Below, piece after piece: positions 41,602 to 54,375 of a stretch of DNA of 64,000 nt. This DNA is from Schistocephalus solidus (taxonomy: Eukaryota > Platyhelminthes > Cestoda > Diphyllobothriidea > Diphyllobothriidae): assembly GCA_017591395.1 (NCBI GenBank), contig WEDG01004894.1, forward strand, positions 124,001 to 188,000, written 5' to 3'. The position numbers and the translations under genes were made by a program. Each line of letters starts with the position of its first letter. The first letter of the stretch is position 1. Under the pieces are notes generated by a model. That model did not search any database. It saw only the letters and a list, made by a program, of their open reading frames with translations, and had not been told where the DNA came from.

Positions 41602-42899
41602 TGCTCTGTCATAGAACTTAGCTAGGAATCATATAAATGGAGGCACTAAGCAATAAAAGACCCAGGTTTAAATCTATTGATGTAAGACATTGATTCCAAA
41701 AGTGATCTGGCATAACATTTGTTAAACAATTTGCCAGTTAATGAAATCGTAAAATTTTAATGCCAAAAGCTTAGCTGTAAGCACTTGAGAGATAGAGAAC
41801 AAAATTTTTCGAACAATATACACAGTTATAATGGCTGAAAAAGTTACAAATTAAGGCATTAACCATAGACGAACCTCTGAAACGAGACCAAAGTCCTCCT
41901 GGACACTGTTTTAAATTCAGCACTTACGCATTCAACTTGCAAGTCAAATCGACAACTTGTTTGAACATCAATGATATATATGTGGTCTTGGAAGTGACTC
42001 TAGACCGACCAGTCTTATATCAGTGGCAGATTCTGAAATACTTTTTTACCTTTTCAACAATCTGAGGAAGTGGTGCAATCGAACCTCACACTTGAGCACA
42101 TAGAGTAAATTGGGAAACTGTCGAGATATTGGCTTGACTTTGTAGGTCTATGCACTTTTGTTAATTTTTTTCCTTGTACGCCAGAACTTCTTTTTATTTA
42201 TGCTCCAATTCAATAAAATACAAAATTGGCCTTTATCTGTACCAACGTGTGCACAGATTTCATTGCCACTTGGTGCTGATGGATCTCAAACCGTGTTTCA
42301 CTGATGGATCCTTTTTGACAGAGCGTAACAACACCGGGATGTTTTCCTGTGATGCGTTGTTCGACGTGGATTCAAAATGCAACAAGCAGTCTTGAGTGAA
42401 CTCTTCTCGGGATGTTCTGGGATTACCAGAATGGTCGTTGCGCTCTACTTTGGCTGTTTAATTGCATAAGACTTTTCGTTTAGTAAATATGTCCAGAATT
42501 CATCTTTTCCATTTCCAAATTCCTTGATCTTATCGGTTTTCTTTGTTTAAATGGAACATTTTCCAATTAAAAACTAAGCTGAAAGGCTGAAATTCCGGGA
42601 ACATGTTTTGGAATTACAATCAAGACTGAAGGGTGACGAACATAATCTGGATAGCTTCAAATGGAAGGAAATTCAAAGGAATATAATTTTTGAGTCAAAT
42701 CAACCTGCTTCTTGAAGGAAGACAGGATCTACTCCGATAGCACAGACACCACTTGGGGACCAATCCCCCGAAGGTACAAGTCAGTAACCCACGTGTTCTG
42801 ACCGAAGAAACAAACTGGGATTTGTGTTCGTGGGGACGCACTAAAGCCCAGAATATTTAAAAATTTCTTGGCTTGTGCAAACTTGAATTGTTTGTATAC

Positions 42900-44389
42900 A
42901 AGTGTCTAAAGGCTTTTATCCAATCTTGTCGAGTTAAAAATTTGTCTTAATGATATTTCTCCGGATTTGATATCAGAAAACTGAAGCCTGGCTCTCCGGT
43001 AGCATTCGAGATAGCTTAATAACGTTTTTTGGGTATATAATGTATCGGAGGTACAAAGAAACCTTAAAGGTAAATGTGATTACGTTGTATGTGAAAGAAG
43101 ACTGAAAAACACGACCAAGTTCGCGTGCAGCCTGGAAGCTATATTATTGACAATCAAGACTCCTAGCTCACCCTGTCTCGACGTCTTAAATATCTTTTGG
43201 ACACGTAGGACAAACCGATTCATATGCATCCATTAGTAAGATATTGGAAGTCGCATAGTTTGACAAGTAAAAAACAGAGTGGACCCCACCGAGAAGCTTT
43301 TTCCTTGAAACGTGTCGGGTATTCGAGATAAATTTGCTCCAAAATGCAATGCAGAGTACAAAAATAGTCTTCAGTTACCTGGATGATATACAAGGGAAAG
43401 GTATCAAATTTCGATGAGTAAATTGCTGAAAACAGGGAAAATTGTGAGTAAGTTTCTCTTTAAATCGCACTACACGAATGATGCAATGTTCCTTTGTCCT
43501 TCCGTATATTACCTGGTTAAGATTCCTCCAAAGCCTCTTAAAAGAACTCGCTAATGAGCTTTCTGTGCATCTTTGAGTGCTCTGTTACAGTTCATTTGAC
43601 TCTGGAGCCCTTCTTTTCGCATAAAGTTTCCCTTCATGGAGTGGTAGTTGGGCGTGTGTGACAAATTACTGGTCCATAAGCTTGATATGCATATTCGGCA
43701 ATGTTATTGAAATGTTTATTAAAAACCAATTTGTGTTATCAAACTGTCAACAATGCTCCTATAAGGAAGCTTCTGGAAAACAAATTTGATCTTATCTTTC
43801 CAGAGCTCTATCCGAGCTTTTGAAGGTTGGCACGTGGTTTACATTGCCCTCCTTGTTGTTCAAATGCCTTTGACACTGTGCTAAACCACAGAGTGTTGTA
43901 CAAGCTAGAGTGAATGGCAATCAAAGATAACCTCAGCAAATTGTTTTACTACTTCCTCGTTGGTTGGTACCAGTTGGTGTTCATCGGCCAAAAGAAGAAA
44001 AATTGCTGCTGAGGTGGAGGTGGCTGTTCCCCAGGGTTCAGTACAAGGGACCATTCTTCTCATAATGTACGTGAAAGATGGTGTCATGGATTCTGACTGT
44101 GTAGCAGAAATTTTTAAAAACTATATTAAAGTCTTGAGTATATTACGGAAGGCTGTAGATGAAGGTGGACTGCAAATCAATGTTACTCGGTCGAAGGATT
44201 TGTCGAATCGTGCGGTTTTGTGGTTGACTATCGATAAGTGTAAAATACTTCGCTTAGAAAACTCAGGTGGATCGGCTAACAGTGAAATATACCTTCTCAA
44301 CGGTGCAGCCTTACATGACGTGGAAACATAAACGGACCTCAGTTTACTGACAATTACCTCCTTAAAATCATTCTCTGAGTGCCTACCTT
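42900..44389 (+). mobile_element. Degenerate LINE E, plus strand
   Basis: Badly decayed endonuclease-RT element. Endonuclease traces near 42980-43100 read KTEAWLSGSIRDSLITFFGY and MYRRYKE (compare TETWL...LPGY.LYR). RT traces include SNAFDTVLNHRVLYKL near 43865 (motif A block), AVPQGSVQGTILLIMYVKDG at 44025 (motif B onward) and KCKILRLENSGG to SLLTITSLKSFSEC (44240-44385, post-RT block). It ends where a minus-strand LINE begins. Confidence 0.75.
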
Positions 44390-44390
44390 T

Positions 44391-46500
44391 CTGAACACAA
44401 TCAGGATCATCGTTGACAAAAAGCAAAATAGGAGCAGACAAAATATGCTACCCTTCATAACACCACTCCTCACATGTGTGGGGTCAGAGATAACATCGAC
44501 GTTTTAACTCGTTGTGTGCGAGCATCCAAATAGGAGGATATAACGTTCAAAGGCTCGTTACTTATTTCGAAGGACGCTAGTTTCAGTAGGAGGAGGTCAT
44601 GGTCAACATGATAAAAAGCCTTAGCTAAATCGAAATAAACGGTGTTAAGTGCAAAACCACTATCTATAGATTGTAACACACGACCAAAATAAAAGTGCTG
44701 GCAGGTTTCATAAGATATTTTTCGAAGAATCCATGCTCAGATTGGTTTAAAAGGTCATTCTCTGTTAGGAGACGTATTTTATTTTCTTCGACGTAGGTCT
44801 TCAAGGTCTTCGGGACTGCGGGAAGTGTATTTATTTGCCTAAAGTCATTAAATGACGTAGATGAGCCGTTTTGGATAAAGACAGAATGTGTGACTCCTTG
44901 CATAAAATAGGAAAATCTCGCTTTCAAGATCAAGATTAACTATCTTACACAGAAGGGACGGAAATATATCATTGGAATCAGCCTTAGATTGCGTACCAGG
45001 ACACCATCTGGTCCAGGTCTGTAAGATTGACAAAAAAGCCGAAAGGCTACGGTCACTTCCCAGAGGGTAAAAGTTATGGTTTCGAGGATGGCACCCGTCC
45101 AAACCCGGATGTTTGTAAGGGAGCGACAGTATGTTCACTAACATTTCTGGACAAGAAATCATTGAAGCTACCGGCAGTCTACTTAGCGTCAGATATGAGG
45201 TCTCCTAGGGCCTCTCGAAGTATTAAGTGCTGCGTTTTCCTCTGCTTTTACTGTGTGCGAAAAGAGTGTGACTACATTTAAATAAGGGTTTTTAGCAAAT
45301 TTGACCTCAGTGGCTTGAACTTTTTCTTCAGACAGCTGTTTAGCCTATTCAAATATAAGTTAGATCAAGGGCAGCATGGAAGTGTCGTTTTGTAGATGCA
45401 AACGACGCTAAAGTCTAAGCAGTATACGACATTAAGGTAAAGTGAGGTAAACTACATCTTGACATTAATTATTTTCTTACGGGGAACAAAACAAGCAATG
45501 AGTGGACCTTAAATTTTGTACAATGAATCAGTACAAACATTCACATGTAAATAAAGAAATAATTGAGGCCAATGGTGGGAATTAAGATGTTTCGGTCATT
45601 CCACCATAGTTGCTGATCGAAAATAATTACAAAACTATATTTTTTGGAAAACGTTTCATCAGCCTCTAGTTCTAGTGTATACTAAATATTGCATGGGCAG
45701 AACTCCTTATTGGGTCTACAGGTTACACTGACAATAGCTGGCAATCTCTACAGAAAATAAGATCAAGCATATTTGATCCTTGGGAAGGAGACTCAGCTAC
45801 CTGGTCCCACATGCCAATATCTATGGCCTCTAGTATTTCTTTGAACTTTGCTGGACCGGTAGGTAGAAACTATTGAACTTCAGGAAGGTTGAACTCACCT
45901 GCAATCAAGCAGTACTTCAGATTTAATTCAGCTGAGTCGTGGAATTCCTGCGAGAGGCAGATATCGTAATCTTCCCTGGCGTTGGGCGGGTGATAAACAC
46001 AACCAGCGAGTAAAGAGTAGTTATTCTTTAGAACGAACCGGAGCAAAAAGCTCTGTTTTACCGTGGTGAATTTTCAAAAGTCCAACTGCAGAAATATAAG
46101 TAGTTGCTTTGCAAAGATACAGCTCCCTCCGCTACGGCCCTCGTGTCGATCATTCCGAATGTTAAGGGTAGTCTAGAATAGAGAGTTTGGAGTCAGAAAC
46201 GCAGGGTGCTGCCCATGTCTCTGTTATTAATAAAATGGCTGAGCGGAGGACAAAAACCAGAAACTGGAGCAGAGGCATCTTTGTAAGCAGGTATCTGGCA
46301 TTAAAAACGAAAATTTTACGAGAGCCCGTTTTTAGTTTATGGGACGGGAAAGTTTGGCTGTCATAGCGACTGCCTTCGGCCAAAGAAATGCTCCTTTCAC
46401 TCGAACTATTTTCCATCCATTATTTTGAGATCTGCCTCGACATTGGTCTTTTGTCTTTCCAGTGATTTTATGTATTGTCTTATTATCACTGGCCCTTTCA
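44391..46500 (-). mobile_element. Degenerate LINE D, minus strand
   Basis: CR1-like element with endonuclease and RT. Endonuclease: FNARYLLTKMPLLQFLVFVL, ILLITETWAAPCVSDSKLSI (46310-46170), then LAGCVYHPPNAREDYDICLS and YCLIAGEFNLPEVQ (46020-45890). RT: FRQINTLPAVPKTLKTYVEE (44840), LLNQSEHGFFEKYLMKPAST, VYFDLAKAFYHVDHDLLLLK (44640, motif A) and APILLFVNDDPDCV (44430, motif C region). It stops at 44391 against LINE E. The family differs from copies A, B, C and G further right. Confidence 0.8.
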
Positions 46501-47567
46501 GCCCGTGTTCCGGATGAATAAAACTTCAAAATGCAAACTGCATCGGGAGGATTTTCACTGCAACAGGAGCTCCTTTATCCAAGGTGGTTTTAAGAGGTCT
46601 TGATGGAGGATTTGAGTCGGTTGCTGACGGAGACTTTCCTATTCTATATGCCTTGAGAACGTGGATGGACTCATCATTCGTTAGCAACGTTTTTGCATAA
46701 GATTGAAGAAGATCAAGGCATGTTTAACTAGCTCCTTTGGAATTATTTACGCTGTCTCTGGGAACTCTTTTATAACGACATTCTCTTTTCGACTCAATTG
46801 GGCACCCGTTTGCTACTCAGATCTTTAAACTGAGCGAGTACTGGTATCCAGTTCACTTGGCCCGATAGGTCCAGATGAACGGAGTTTTGGGCCCAAACCA
46901 AATCCGTAAACGACCTGGTCTTCATTGGCCTTCTCCTCTTTAGTTGTATGCATTAAAAAACTTCTTCAACATCACTTTTTTGTGCAGCGTCCAGCAGTGA
47001 GGCGGAGCTTGAGTTTAAATCCCGATCAGTGCTGATGCTGCCTGGGCTAAGTGACGAGTGATTAAAGCAAGGACTAGATGGACTCCCTTTTGAACTAACG
47101 ACATGTCCCCACGTTTACTGGGTTTGGTAGACACGATATCGTTTATGCGAGTTTAAGGTATGCTTGAAGAGGCTTTATATGCATACTAACTTTTTACCGT
47201 ATGCTTTTTATGGATAGGTGCTTTTTGAACAGGTGGGTGAGAAAAACATTTATTTATGTTATCTCTTTCTTCCATTAGATTGGCTAACTCCTGCTTCATC
47301 CCTAAGAATTTTTTGAGGAAGCTGAATCACAAATACAAGTTTCATCTTCGTAAACTACATTAATTAAGAATACTAGAATGTTTGCCCATAAAACGGAAGG
47401 TGAACAAGTAGCAGAATAGCAACAGTTGCGATTACTTTCTGTTCGTTTTTAATTTGCTGATCAAAACTCCCTGTTGATGTATCCAAGTGGTTAGAGGCAA
47501 TGGTAGTCGGTCCTACGCGATTTTTCAGCGCTGGATCGAAACCAGGTCATGGATAGATTTTTCGTGG
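46501..47567. other. Possible 5' part of LINE D, nothing firm
   Basis: Lies between the endonuclease of LINE D and the 3' end of copy G. It may hold a decayed first ORF of D. I cannot support a frame. Confidence 0.35.
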
Positions 47568-50035
47568 CAATAGATAGATAGATGTTTTATTTGCGTTCCT
47601 AGAAGGTGCTGTCAAAGAACGATACTAAAGTAAAACGGGCCCAAAATCATATATGGTTAGTTAATGAATAATAGGTCGGCTTGTTGGCGAAGACAAATGA
47701 CACACATCAGCGTGGTCAACAAATAGATAAAAAAACAAACGACGAAAAAACTCTTTGGGCCTTTTTATGCAAAACGCATATGTTGAATGGGGGTTTAGGG
47801 TTTTTAAGGAGAAAAACTGTCACTCCTAGAGAAAAACATACGCGTTAGGTAAGACTGTCGTGCTGATTAGAGCGTATGAGATTTCGAAACGCTCCTCATC
47901 GTGGGAGAAATCATGTAACGACAGAGGCTTATTTCAGCAGCACGTGTGTGATCAGAATGCGTTTTGACTAGAGGAACCGTCAAGGATGCTAGACAGGGGA
48001 AAACATCGCAAGCATCATCCGAACGCTTAGGGTCGAACAAGGAAAGGACCATAGAGATCATGATGGTCATGGTAGAATCGCCAGATAAGCGATCATGATG
48101 CTCTCAGTGCTCATTTCACAGACCACCAACAGAGGAGCTCGAAAAGATCGTCAACAGTCCAATTAGGGTCAACACCACGTCACTGCTTACGAGGGCATAT
48201 GAATCAGTGTGGTAGGTTGCTTCTGAGTGAAGTACGAAAGTACAATGGGAAATCCGTTAATTAAGTAAGAAAAAATCAACAAAATACGATCAGAGGTGCT
48301 AGTTGGCATGGCAATCTCTGATGAATCTGAGGCCTGCTCAGCTCAGTATTCAGATGGTTATTCTGATGATGGCTACTGGCATTCAAAACAAAGGTGATTT
48401 AAATGGAAAGCGCAATATGACATAATTGTTTTACAATACTTTTACGGGTGCATGGGTTATGAAGACATTATAATTCGTAGGGGAAACGATGTATGGAAGA
48501 CATAATTTAGAGCCAGTCTTCGTAATCCTCAATGGTCCTTTTCGGGGTCATGGAGAAAGCTGCTCGGGAAGGAAGAGGAAAATGAAGGGTTAATTAAATA
48601 TGTGTCAAGATAAATGTGCAGTCTTCGCTTAAAAGTAGACAGGTTATTTTATAACTTTATATCGATTTACAGGTTATTTCAAAAGAAAGCAGTACCTGGA
48701 ATCAAATAACAGAGAGCGTTTACATGTGGGGGATACAGGAGGTGGTGTAATCAGTGAAGATGGACGTAGTTTAAACGGACGACTACTGGGGTAGAGCTTG
48801 AATTCAGGGAATATTGGAACCATTATTAAGGCGGAAATTAAGATAGAAGCCAGTTTGCAGTCTCCAAACCCATAGACATTTTAGGTTAGTTAGCTGGCAC
48901 CTGGTCGAGTAAGAGGTAGTTGAAAGTGTCGGAGGTAAGAGTATCCGATTAAAATGTATTTTGACATTTTTAATTTAAAAACGGCTAGACTCGGTCATTA
49001 AACCTAAAAATGGACAGCAATGTTCAAGAATGGAAAGGACAAACATTCGCTTAAGTCTTAATTTAAGTTCATGAAGATAGAAATTATACTGAAGTAGAGC
49101 CACAAATCTGGACAGTTATGGCCTTTATTATATCGGCATGAGGTGACAGATCTACATTATTAGTGTAGCTTTAACCTACGTCCTTGATGATTTAACATTC
49201 ATTTATAGGGTTTCCTTGAAAAATAACTGGATATGGTAGTCTGTCAAGCCCGAAGCACATTTAACGACACTTAGAAGGTGAGTATTCCATTTGCCACGTC
49301 GAGTTCCACGCGGAACGAGCATTTATGTCTGCATAGATTTCTTCTATGCATCGTTTGGTTGAATATTTAGAGAAGGAAGACACGCATTGTAAATGGTCCG
49401 CATAAATCAAGCCTGAGAGTGTTCAACTGCGGAGGAAATATAATTACTCTAAAGATAAATCGACAGAGGACCGAGCACGGTGCCTTGAGGGACACCGCTT
49501 ACAATTGTGGTTAAAGTTGAAAATAAGGACCCAACTAAGACCTTTTATTAACGATTAGTTAGATAAGATGCATTGAAATCGGTTAAGGGACTACGAAGTT
49601 CAAAAATGTCTTAATTAACTATAAGTCTCACATGAGGCACTTTACCGAAGGCCTTGTTAAGCTTAAAAAAGATAACGACAACAAAAAGATGATCATTACG
49701 AAGATATGTTAATAGATTAAGAAAAGACATGGGACATGTTTCACAAGAGTGATCAGGCAGGAAGCGCTGTTGGGAAGAGCTGCGAAGTTGATTGGTTATG
49801 CAAAAATCTGTAATTTGTATGGCAATTAGTTTTTCAATGAGCTTAGCAAGAGGAGGTGTTTTATGAACACCGTGATAATTGTAAAAATATGCGCATAAGC
49901 CAGAATTTGATACCGGAATAATAATGTAGGTTTCCAATAAACAGGAATGAAACCATTTTCAAGAAAAAATCAGAACCCGTTTGCTCAGCAAAGGGGGAAG
50001 ATCACTTAGCTGTTTAATTTTTCTATTCCAATGGG
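47568..50035 (-). mobile_element. CR1-like LINE copy G, RT and 3' part
   Basis: The left half of a decayed CR1-like copy. From its 5' side: ENGFIPVYW-type block and NYHGVHKTPPLAKLIEKLIA (49900), LPDHSCETCPMSFLNLLTYL, VVIFFKLNKAFGKVPHVRLI (motif A; the catalytic Asp now Lys), then broken RT and a 3' untranslated region similar in order to that of copy A. It ends at a short GATA-type repeat (47568-47582), where copy A ends in an AATA repeat. The other half is at 53471-54375, split off by the gypsy insertion. Confidence 0.8.
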
Positions 50036-50112
50036 TGTTATAGAGGAGAATGCCAAACGGGTTTTCGGAAAAAACCATTTTATTCTGGGCCGGGAGAAGA
50101 CAACTGATTCCC
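50036..50112 (-). repeat. 3' LTR remnant of the gypsy element
   Basis: TGTTATAGAGGAGAATGCCA ... TTCTGGGCCGGGAGAAGACA matches the left end of the other LTR (53054-53130: TTCTGGGCCGGCAGAAGAAA) over about 75 bases, then gives way to pol sequence. Most of this LTR is deleted. Confidence 0.8.
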
Positions 50113-50154
50113 TGACTTGAATCACCACTCTACCAGCATACATTGTTCGGTGAT

Positions 50155-51618
50155 TTACAACTGCTCCTTCTGGTTCCTGAAAGGCCTTAAAGCTGGTTGA
50201 TACGTATCTTCATTGAGCCAACCGTTCCGAATAATCTCCTTTACCTGGCGTAAAAGTGGGTCTGCTGTGGTGGTTGCCCTGATATGTTCGGCAGTGAGGG
50301 TCACTTGCCGGACAACGCCTCTGAATTCGTCGTCGTCTTGTATCATAGTGCTTGCAACCTCCACATCTTCCGGAATTTCGTCGCTTACGCTCAATCGTGA
50401 GAAAGCATCTGGAGCCCCGAAATTATGAGTGTGCACGTACTGAATTGTAAAGTCCTACTTCAGGAGGGTGATACTCCACCGTTGTATCCTCTTCGCCACG
50501 AACTTGGGCACGCCACAATTTTTTCCCAGCAAAAGTTTTAGTTGCTTATGATCTGTGTGGAGGACGAAATGTCTGCCATTATTTAACTGATTAAATTTCT
50601 GTTCTGCAAAGATGATCGTTAGTGCCTCCTTCTCGATTTGACTGTAGTTTCCTTCTCCTTTTTGAGTGAGATGGTGACATACATTAAGGGCAAGATATTT
50701 CCACCTGAACCCTTCTAAAGAAGAACGCCGCCGAGCCCGTACTCAGATGCATCCGCCTGGACGATAATTTCTTTATCGGCTCCGAAATATGAGAGCACAG
50801 TTGACTCAAAAATCTTTGCTTTAATACCGTCAAGCGCTTCCTGATAGTCTATAGGACAGTCAAATTTCGCATCTTTGCAAAGCAGTTTGTTAAAAGGTGG
50901 CTTTAAGTTATGCAGCGCTGCAATAAATGGCGAGTAGTAGCTGACCAAGTGCATAAATGATTGTAGCTTACGTACATTCTTTGGCACCTTCACATTCTTA
51001 AATGCTGCAACTCTCTCTGGATCTTGTGAGGGTACTGCCTCACTTACCACAAATCAAAGTAGTGGATTTCTTTTCGAAGGAACTCGCCTTTCTCCATGTT
51101 AATTTTCACACCATAATCAATAAGATTTTCCATAATCTTATCGAGCATCTGAAGCAACTACCCGTCTGTACGACCGATGATCAAAATGTCATCCAAGTAG
51201 GTGACGGTCCCAGGGAAATTTGCAAGCATAGTGTCCATAAGCTGCTGGAATATGCTGGATGCCGTTTTTCATCATATATGAGACGAGTATATTAGAATAG
51301 ACCCTTATGTGTATTAATAGTCAACATCTCCTGCGCGGCCTCATCAGCTGGTAACTGTAGATATGCCTCAGAAAGATCAATCCTTGCGAAAACCTTTTCT
51401 CCATTCAACGTCGCAAAACTGTGTTCCACAGTCGGCAGAGGGTAATGATAGTCTTCTAAAGCGTCATTTAACTCAGTTGAGTAATCAGTGCGAAACCTTA
51501 TTCTCCTGCTAGACTTCTTTACCACCATTATTGGGGCTGCCCACGCTGAATAGTTTGTGGGGCAGATAATGCCATTCTGCTGTAAGGGGCCAAGTTGTTC
51601 ATTAACCGCTAATTGCAC
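50155..51618 (-). pseudogene. Gypsy pol: RT and RNase H, broken
   Basis: RT: IICPTNYSAWAAPIMVVKKS, RTDYSTELNDALEDYHYPLP, VFARIDLSEAYLQLPADE (motif A) and, in another frame, VTYLDDILIIGRTDG with YLDD at 51199-51188. Connection and RNase H: VPKNVRKLQSFMHLVSYYSP and VQADASEYGLGGVLL. The final stretch has GAPDAFSRLSV and TADPLLRQVKEIIRNGWLNE, the usual linker before integrase, and stops at 50155. Several frameshifts and stops separate these parts. Confidence 0.9.
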
Positions 51619-51639
51619 TGCAAATGGAACGCGTCAACT

Positions 51640-53022
51640 CTGCATGAATACTGGCTTCTTCCCCGGCTTCACCCTCAAACTTACTGTAGTTTTTGTGCAC
51701 GTTCCGACTGACATTTCCATGCGTTTGGCATACGTTTTTTTTCTGGTCCTCTTCCATCATGTTTACAGTACAGCATATCTCCTGGAATGGTCAACTCCAC
51801 AAACTCAAATGAGAGATGGTCTGGTTGCCAAGCAGATCGATTTCAAACTTCGAGACGTAAATGTCGGAGAGACAGGCTTTGTCCTCGAAAACTATAGTGG
51901 CCAGACAAATTCCCTCAAATTTCATTTGTGTCTTGTTTGCTACCCAGGCACGGGCGGCTGCTGGCTCCAGTTAAGGTGACCCAAAGGCCTCCCACACGTC
52001 TTTGCTGATAATCGTGAGGTCTGAAGCCGTGTTGACCTGCAGCTTAGCGGGATCTCCATCAACACTGATCGTCAGGTCTTTTCCGTCTTCGCTAGTAAAC
52101 ACCTGGATATTTCGCTGCGCAATAGCATTTCATCTCTTTCCTGAACTCGAATGTTTTGCCCGACAGCGTGTCGCTTTGTGACCAACCCATGGACAATTGT
52201 AACGCCTTCTCGTGCGATATGGTCATTCTGATACTTAATGCCATCCGCCACACTGCCAGCAAACTGTCGTTTGTTTCCTTACAAAACTAGTGTTCTCCTT
52301 CGGTTTGCTCGCTTTCGTTACATAAACACGCACATATTGGCTATTTACGTCACCGATCAGCCTAGTATCGTTTTTGATATTCATGATACAGATACACTCC
52401 TCTTCTAACTGTCTCACCGTCATCTCGGCTGTCTGGTCTAGCTGAGCTAGCGGACGTCAGCGTCCTCTGCCGGGGTTAGTGATTTAATGAAAGGGAGTGT
52501 CTTTTTCTGCTGACTAGTGGTTTGTTCTACGTCTGCTTGATAATAGGCATAATTCTATCGGTCAGCTAGGTCAAAATAGTCTTTATGAGGCTGCCTTTGT
52601 ATGTTTAAATACTCGTGACGTCGATTGAATAAGGACTTTTAGAAACAAAACAACGATTTCAAATTCTTAACCCTTTCCTCAAAGAAAATATCTACTGGCT
52701 TCTTTTCCCAAAGGAACTTTACGTACCGCTCATGTTCGCGCTAGTCTAGCTTCAAAAGCAGGACTTCCAACTTCTATTTTTCTTCCAAATTTGAGCCTTC
52801 CTCTTCGAATAGAAGTGTATATTTGCGGTACCCAACTTCATAATTGACGCCACCATCACGATCGTAAGTTAATTTTGTAATTCCGTCATCAAGTTCTGTT
52901 CGCTAGCTCTTTCCCGTCGGAATCCAAATGTTTTGAATTTCTTAAAACAGAGCCACAAAACTAACCAGTTGTGCGTCTAGTAACTGCTGCATTTGTTCTG
53001 CTGTTATCATAAGTTTAGACAT
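51640..53022 (-). pseudogene. Gypsy gag and protease, broken
   Basis: Gag appears to start at MSKLMITAEQMQQLLDAQ (53022). A capsid-like region follows in broken frames, then MTVRQLEEECICIMNIKNDT and the nucleocapsid Cys motif CWQCGGWH (about 52260-52237). The protease reads LQVNTASDLTIISKDVWEAF near 52040: the position of the catalytic Asp of the D(T/S)(G/A) motif is Asn, so this protease copy is dead. Confidence 0.8.
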
Positions 53023-53053
53023 CTGCGTCGCCTGTTTATTCTATCCTGACGGG

Positions 53054-53470
53054 TGTGATACAGGAGAAGGTTCAACGAACTTTCTGGAAAAACCACTTTC
53101 TTCTGGGCCGGCAGAAGAAAGCGGATTCTCGTACTCATAATCTCTCGTCTATTTATTGAGTTCTGGATGTTCTTGAACGTTCCGACCAATGGCGTGAAAA
53201 TAGGGGGAGAGAGATCTGGAACCTTTTGGCCTGCAACTTGGTTCGCTTTGCTTAGTCGCATCTCACGCTGTCAACCCCTCACGGAAACTTCTCGAAAGTT
53301 TGAGCCACACGCGGGTGTCAGGGCTTCACGCGTGCTTGGTGCAGCGGTGCACACTGCTTGGTGGCCTGGTTTCCTACGCGCCTCTCTTAGCCGAACTGGC
53401 CTGTTTTGGCGTGCGTCATCACGTGACCTTTCTGTCTTGGACCACGACTCCACTATGGTTCCCGCTTCCA
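53054..53470 (-). repeat. 5' LTR of the gypsy element
   Basis: About 417 bases, left end TGTGATACAGGAGAAGG, right end near CCCGCTTCCA at 53470. The right limit is placed where LINE G sequence resumes (LINI codons of GTDNIPNSLINI), so it may be off by a few bases. Confidence 0.7.
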
Positions 53471-54375
53471 TTATATTTATTAGGGAATTTGGGATGTTGT
53501 CGGTTCCAACTGAGCGTGCTTGATTAAATAGGCTTATCTACTTCTGAATACTTGTAGTAACGAAATCAATGTAAGTAAGAAACTCATGAGATGTCAGGGG
53601 ACTCGAAGGGACGGGATCAGTTTCAAAGGTAAATGCTTTGCCATGAAGGAATCAAACAATTCTGCTCTGTCCAACTCCTTTGTAATGAAATTATTATTGC
53701 GATACAGAAAGGGTGGAATGACTCTCTGAGATTAAGCAGAAGAACGGAAGAGGAACACTTGAGCAACAGAGTTGGAAGTATTATCATCGCTAATGGCTAG
53801 AGATTACCTACGCCTATCTCGCATAATCCTCATTTTTGAAGCTTATTCAAATATTCGTGCGATTCTTAAGTGAACTGAAAACGAAATTATGGACAAATCC
53901 TTAACCTGCTTTCGTTATTTTTTAAGTCGATTTTGAAGAAAGTGTGGGACCATGGAAGAAGCAGCGTTTACTATAAAGGTCTTTTGTGGAAAGAAATTGA
54001 GGAGGCCTTCAGTCAGGCCTCCCAATGTATCGTGGAAAAAACTTGGATCATTATTTGAAAGAGAGCTTGGCCAATCCAGATTGTTTGTAAAATTAGTAAA
54101 GGATTCTTTGTTAACATGACCAAAGTCGAAATAGATACGTTTTATTTCTGGCTTTACCGAGGAGGAGACTTGAAAAAAAACTATGAATTTATGGGTGATA
54201 ACTTGTTAAAAGGTTTTATTGGAAATTCGTACGTAAAGGATGGACGCAATCGGTAAAAATTAAATCTAAAACACCATCTTTTCTAGTCACAGAGCTTTCT
54301 AATTAAGACAAGTTTGAAAGATAAATCGTGTTCAACATGTTCTCAAATTGTGGTGAATTATTTGCATGCCAATCG
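53471..54375 (-). mobile_element. CR1-like LINE copy G, endonuclease part
   Basis: Read 5' to 3': IDWHANNSPQFENM, VTRKDGVLDLIFTDCVHPLR (endonuclease core, compare IDWISNFCPPILQPF and LILDLIFTNDIAPLF of copy A), then the region up to VGTDNIPNSLINI at the RT entry. Its 5' edge is exactly the 3' tail of copy A. The frame is heavily broken. Confidence 0.8.

Larger units (their letters stand above)
50036..53470 (-). mobile_element. Ty3/gypsy LTR retrotransposon, truncated, inside LINE copy G
   Basis: Minus-strand element: 5' LTR (about 53054-53470), gag, protease, RT, RNase H, then an abrupt end in the RNase H to integrase linker, and only about 75 bases of 3' LTR (50036-50112). Integrase is missing. 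Both flanks read as consecutive RT sequence of copy G (GTDNIPNSLINI on the right, the ENGFIPVYW block on the left), so it inserted into that LINE. Target duplication could not be confirmed. Confidence 0.87.

Noticed and set aside
53167..53527. Plus-strand gene inside the gypsy LTR
   Set aside because: Antisense reading of the LTR and of LINE G. It crosses the LTR boundary and has no domain.
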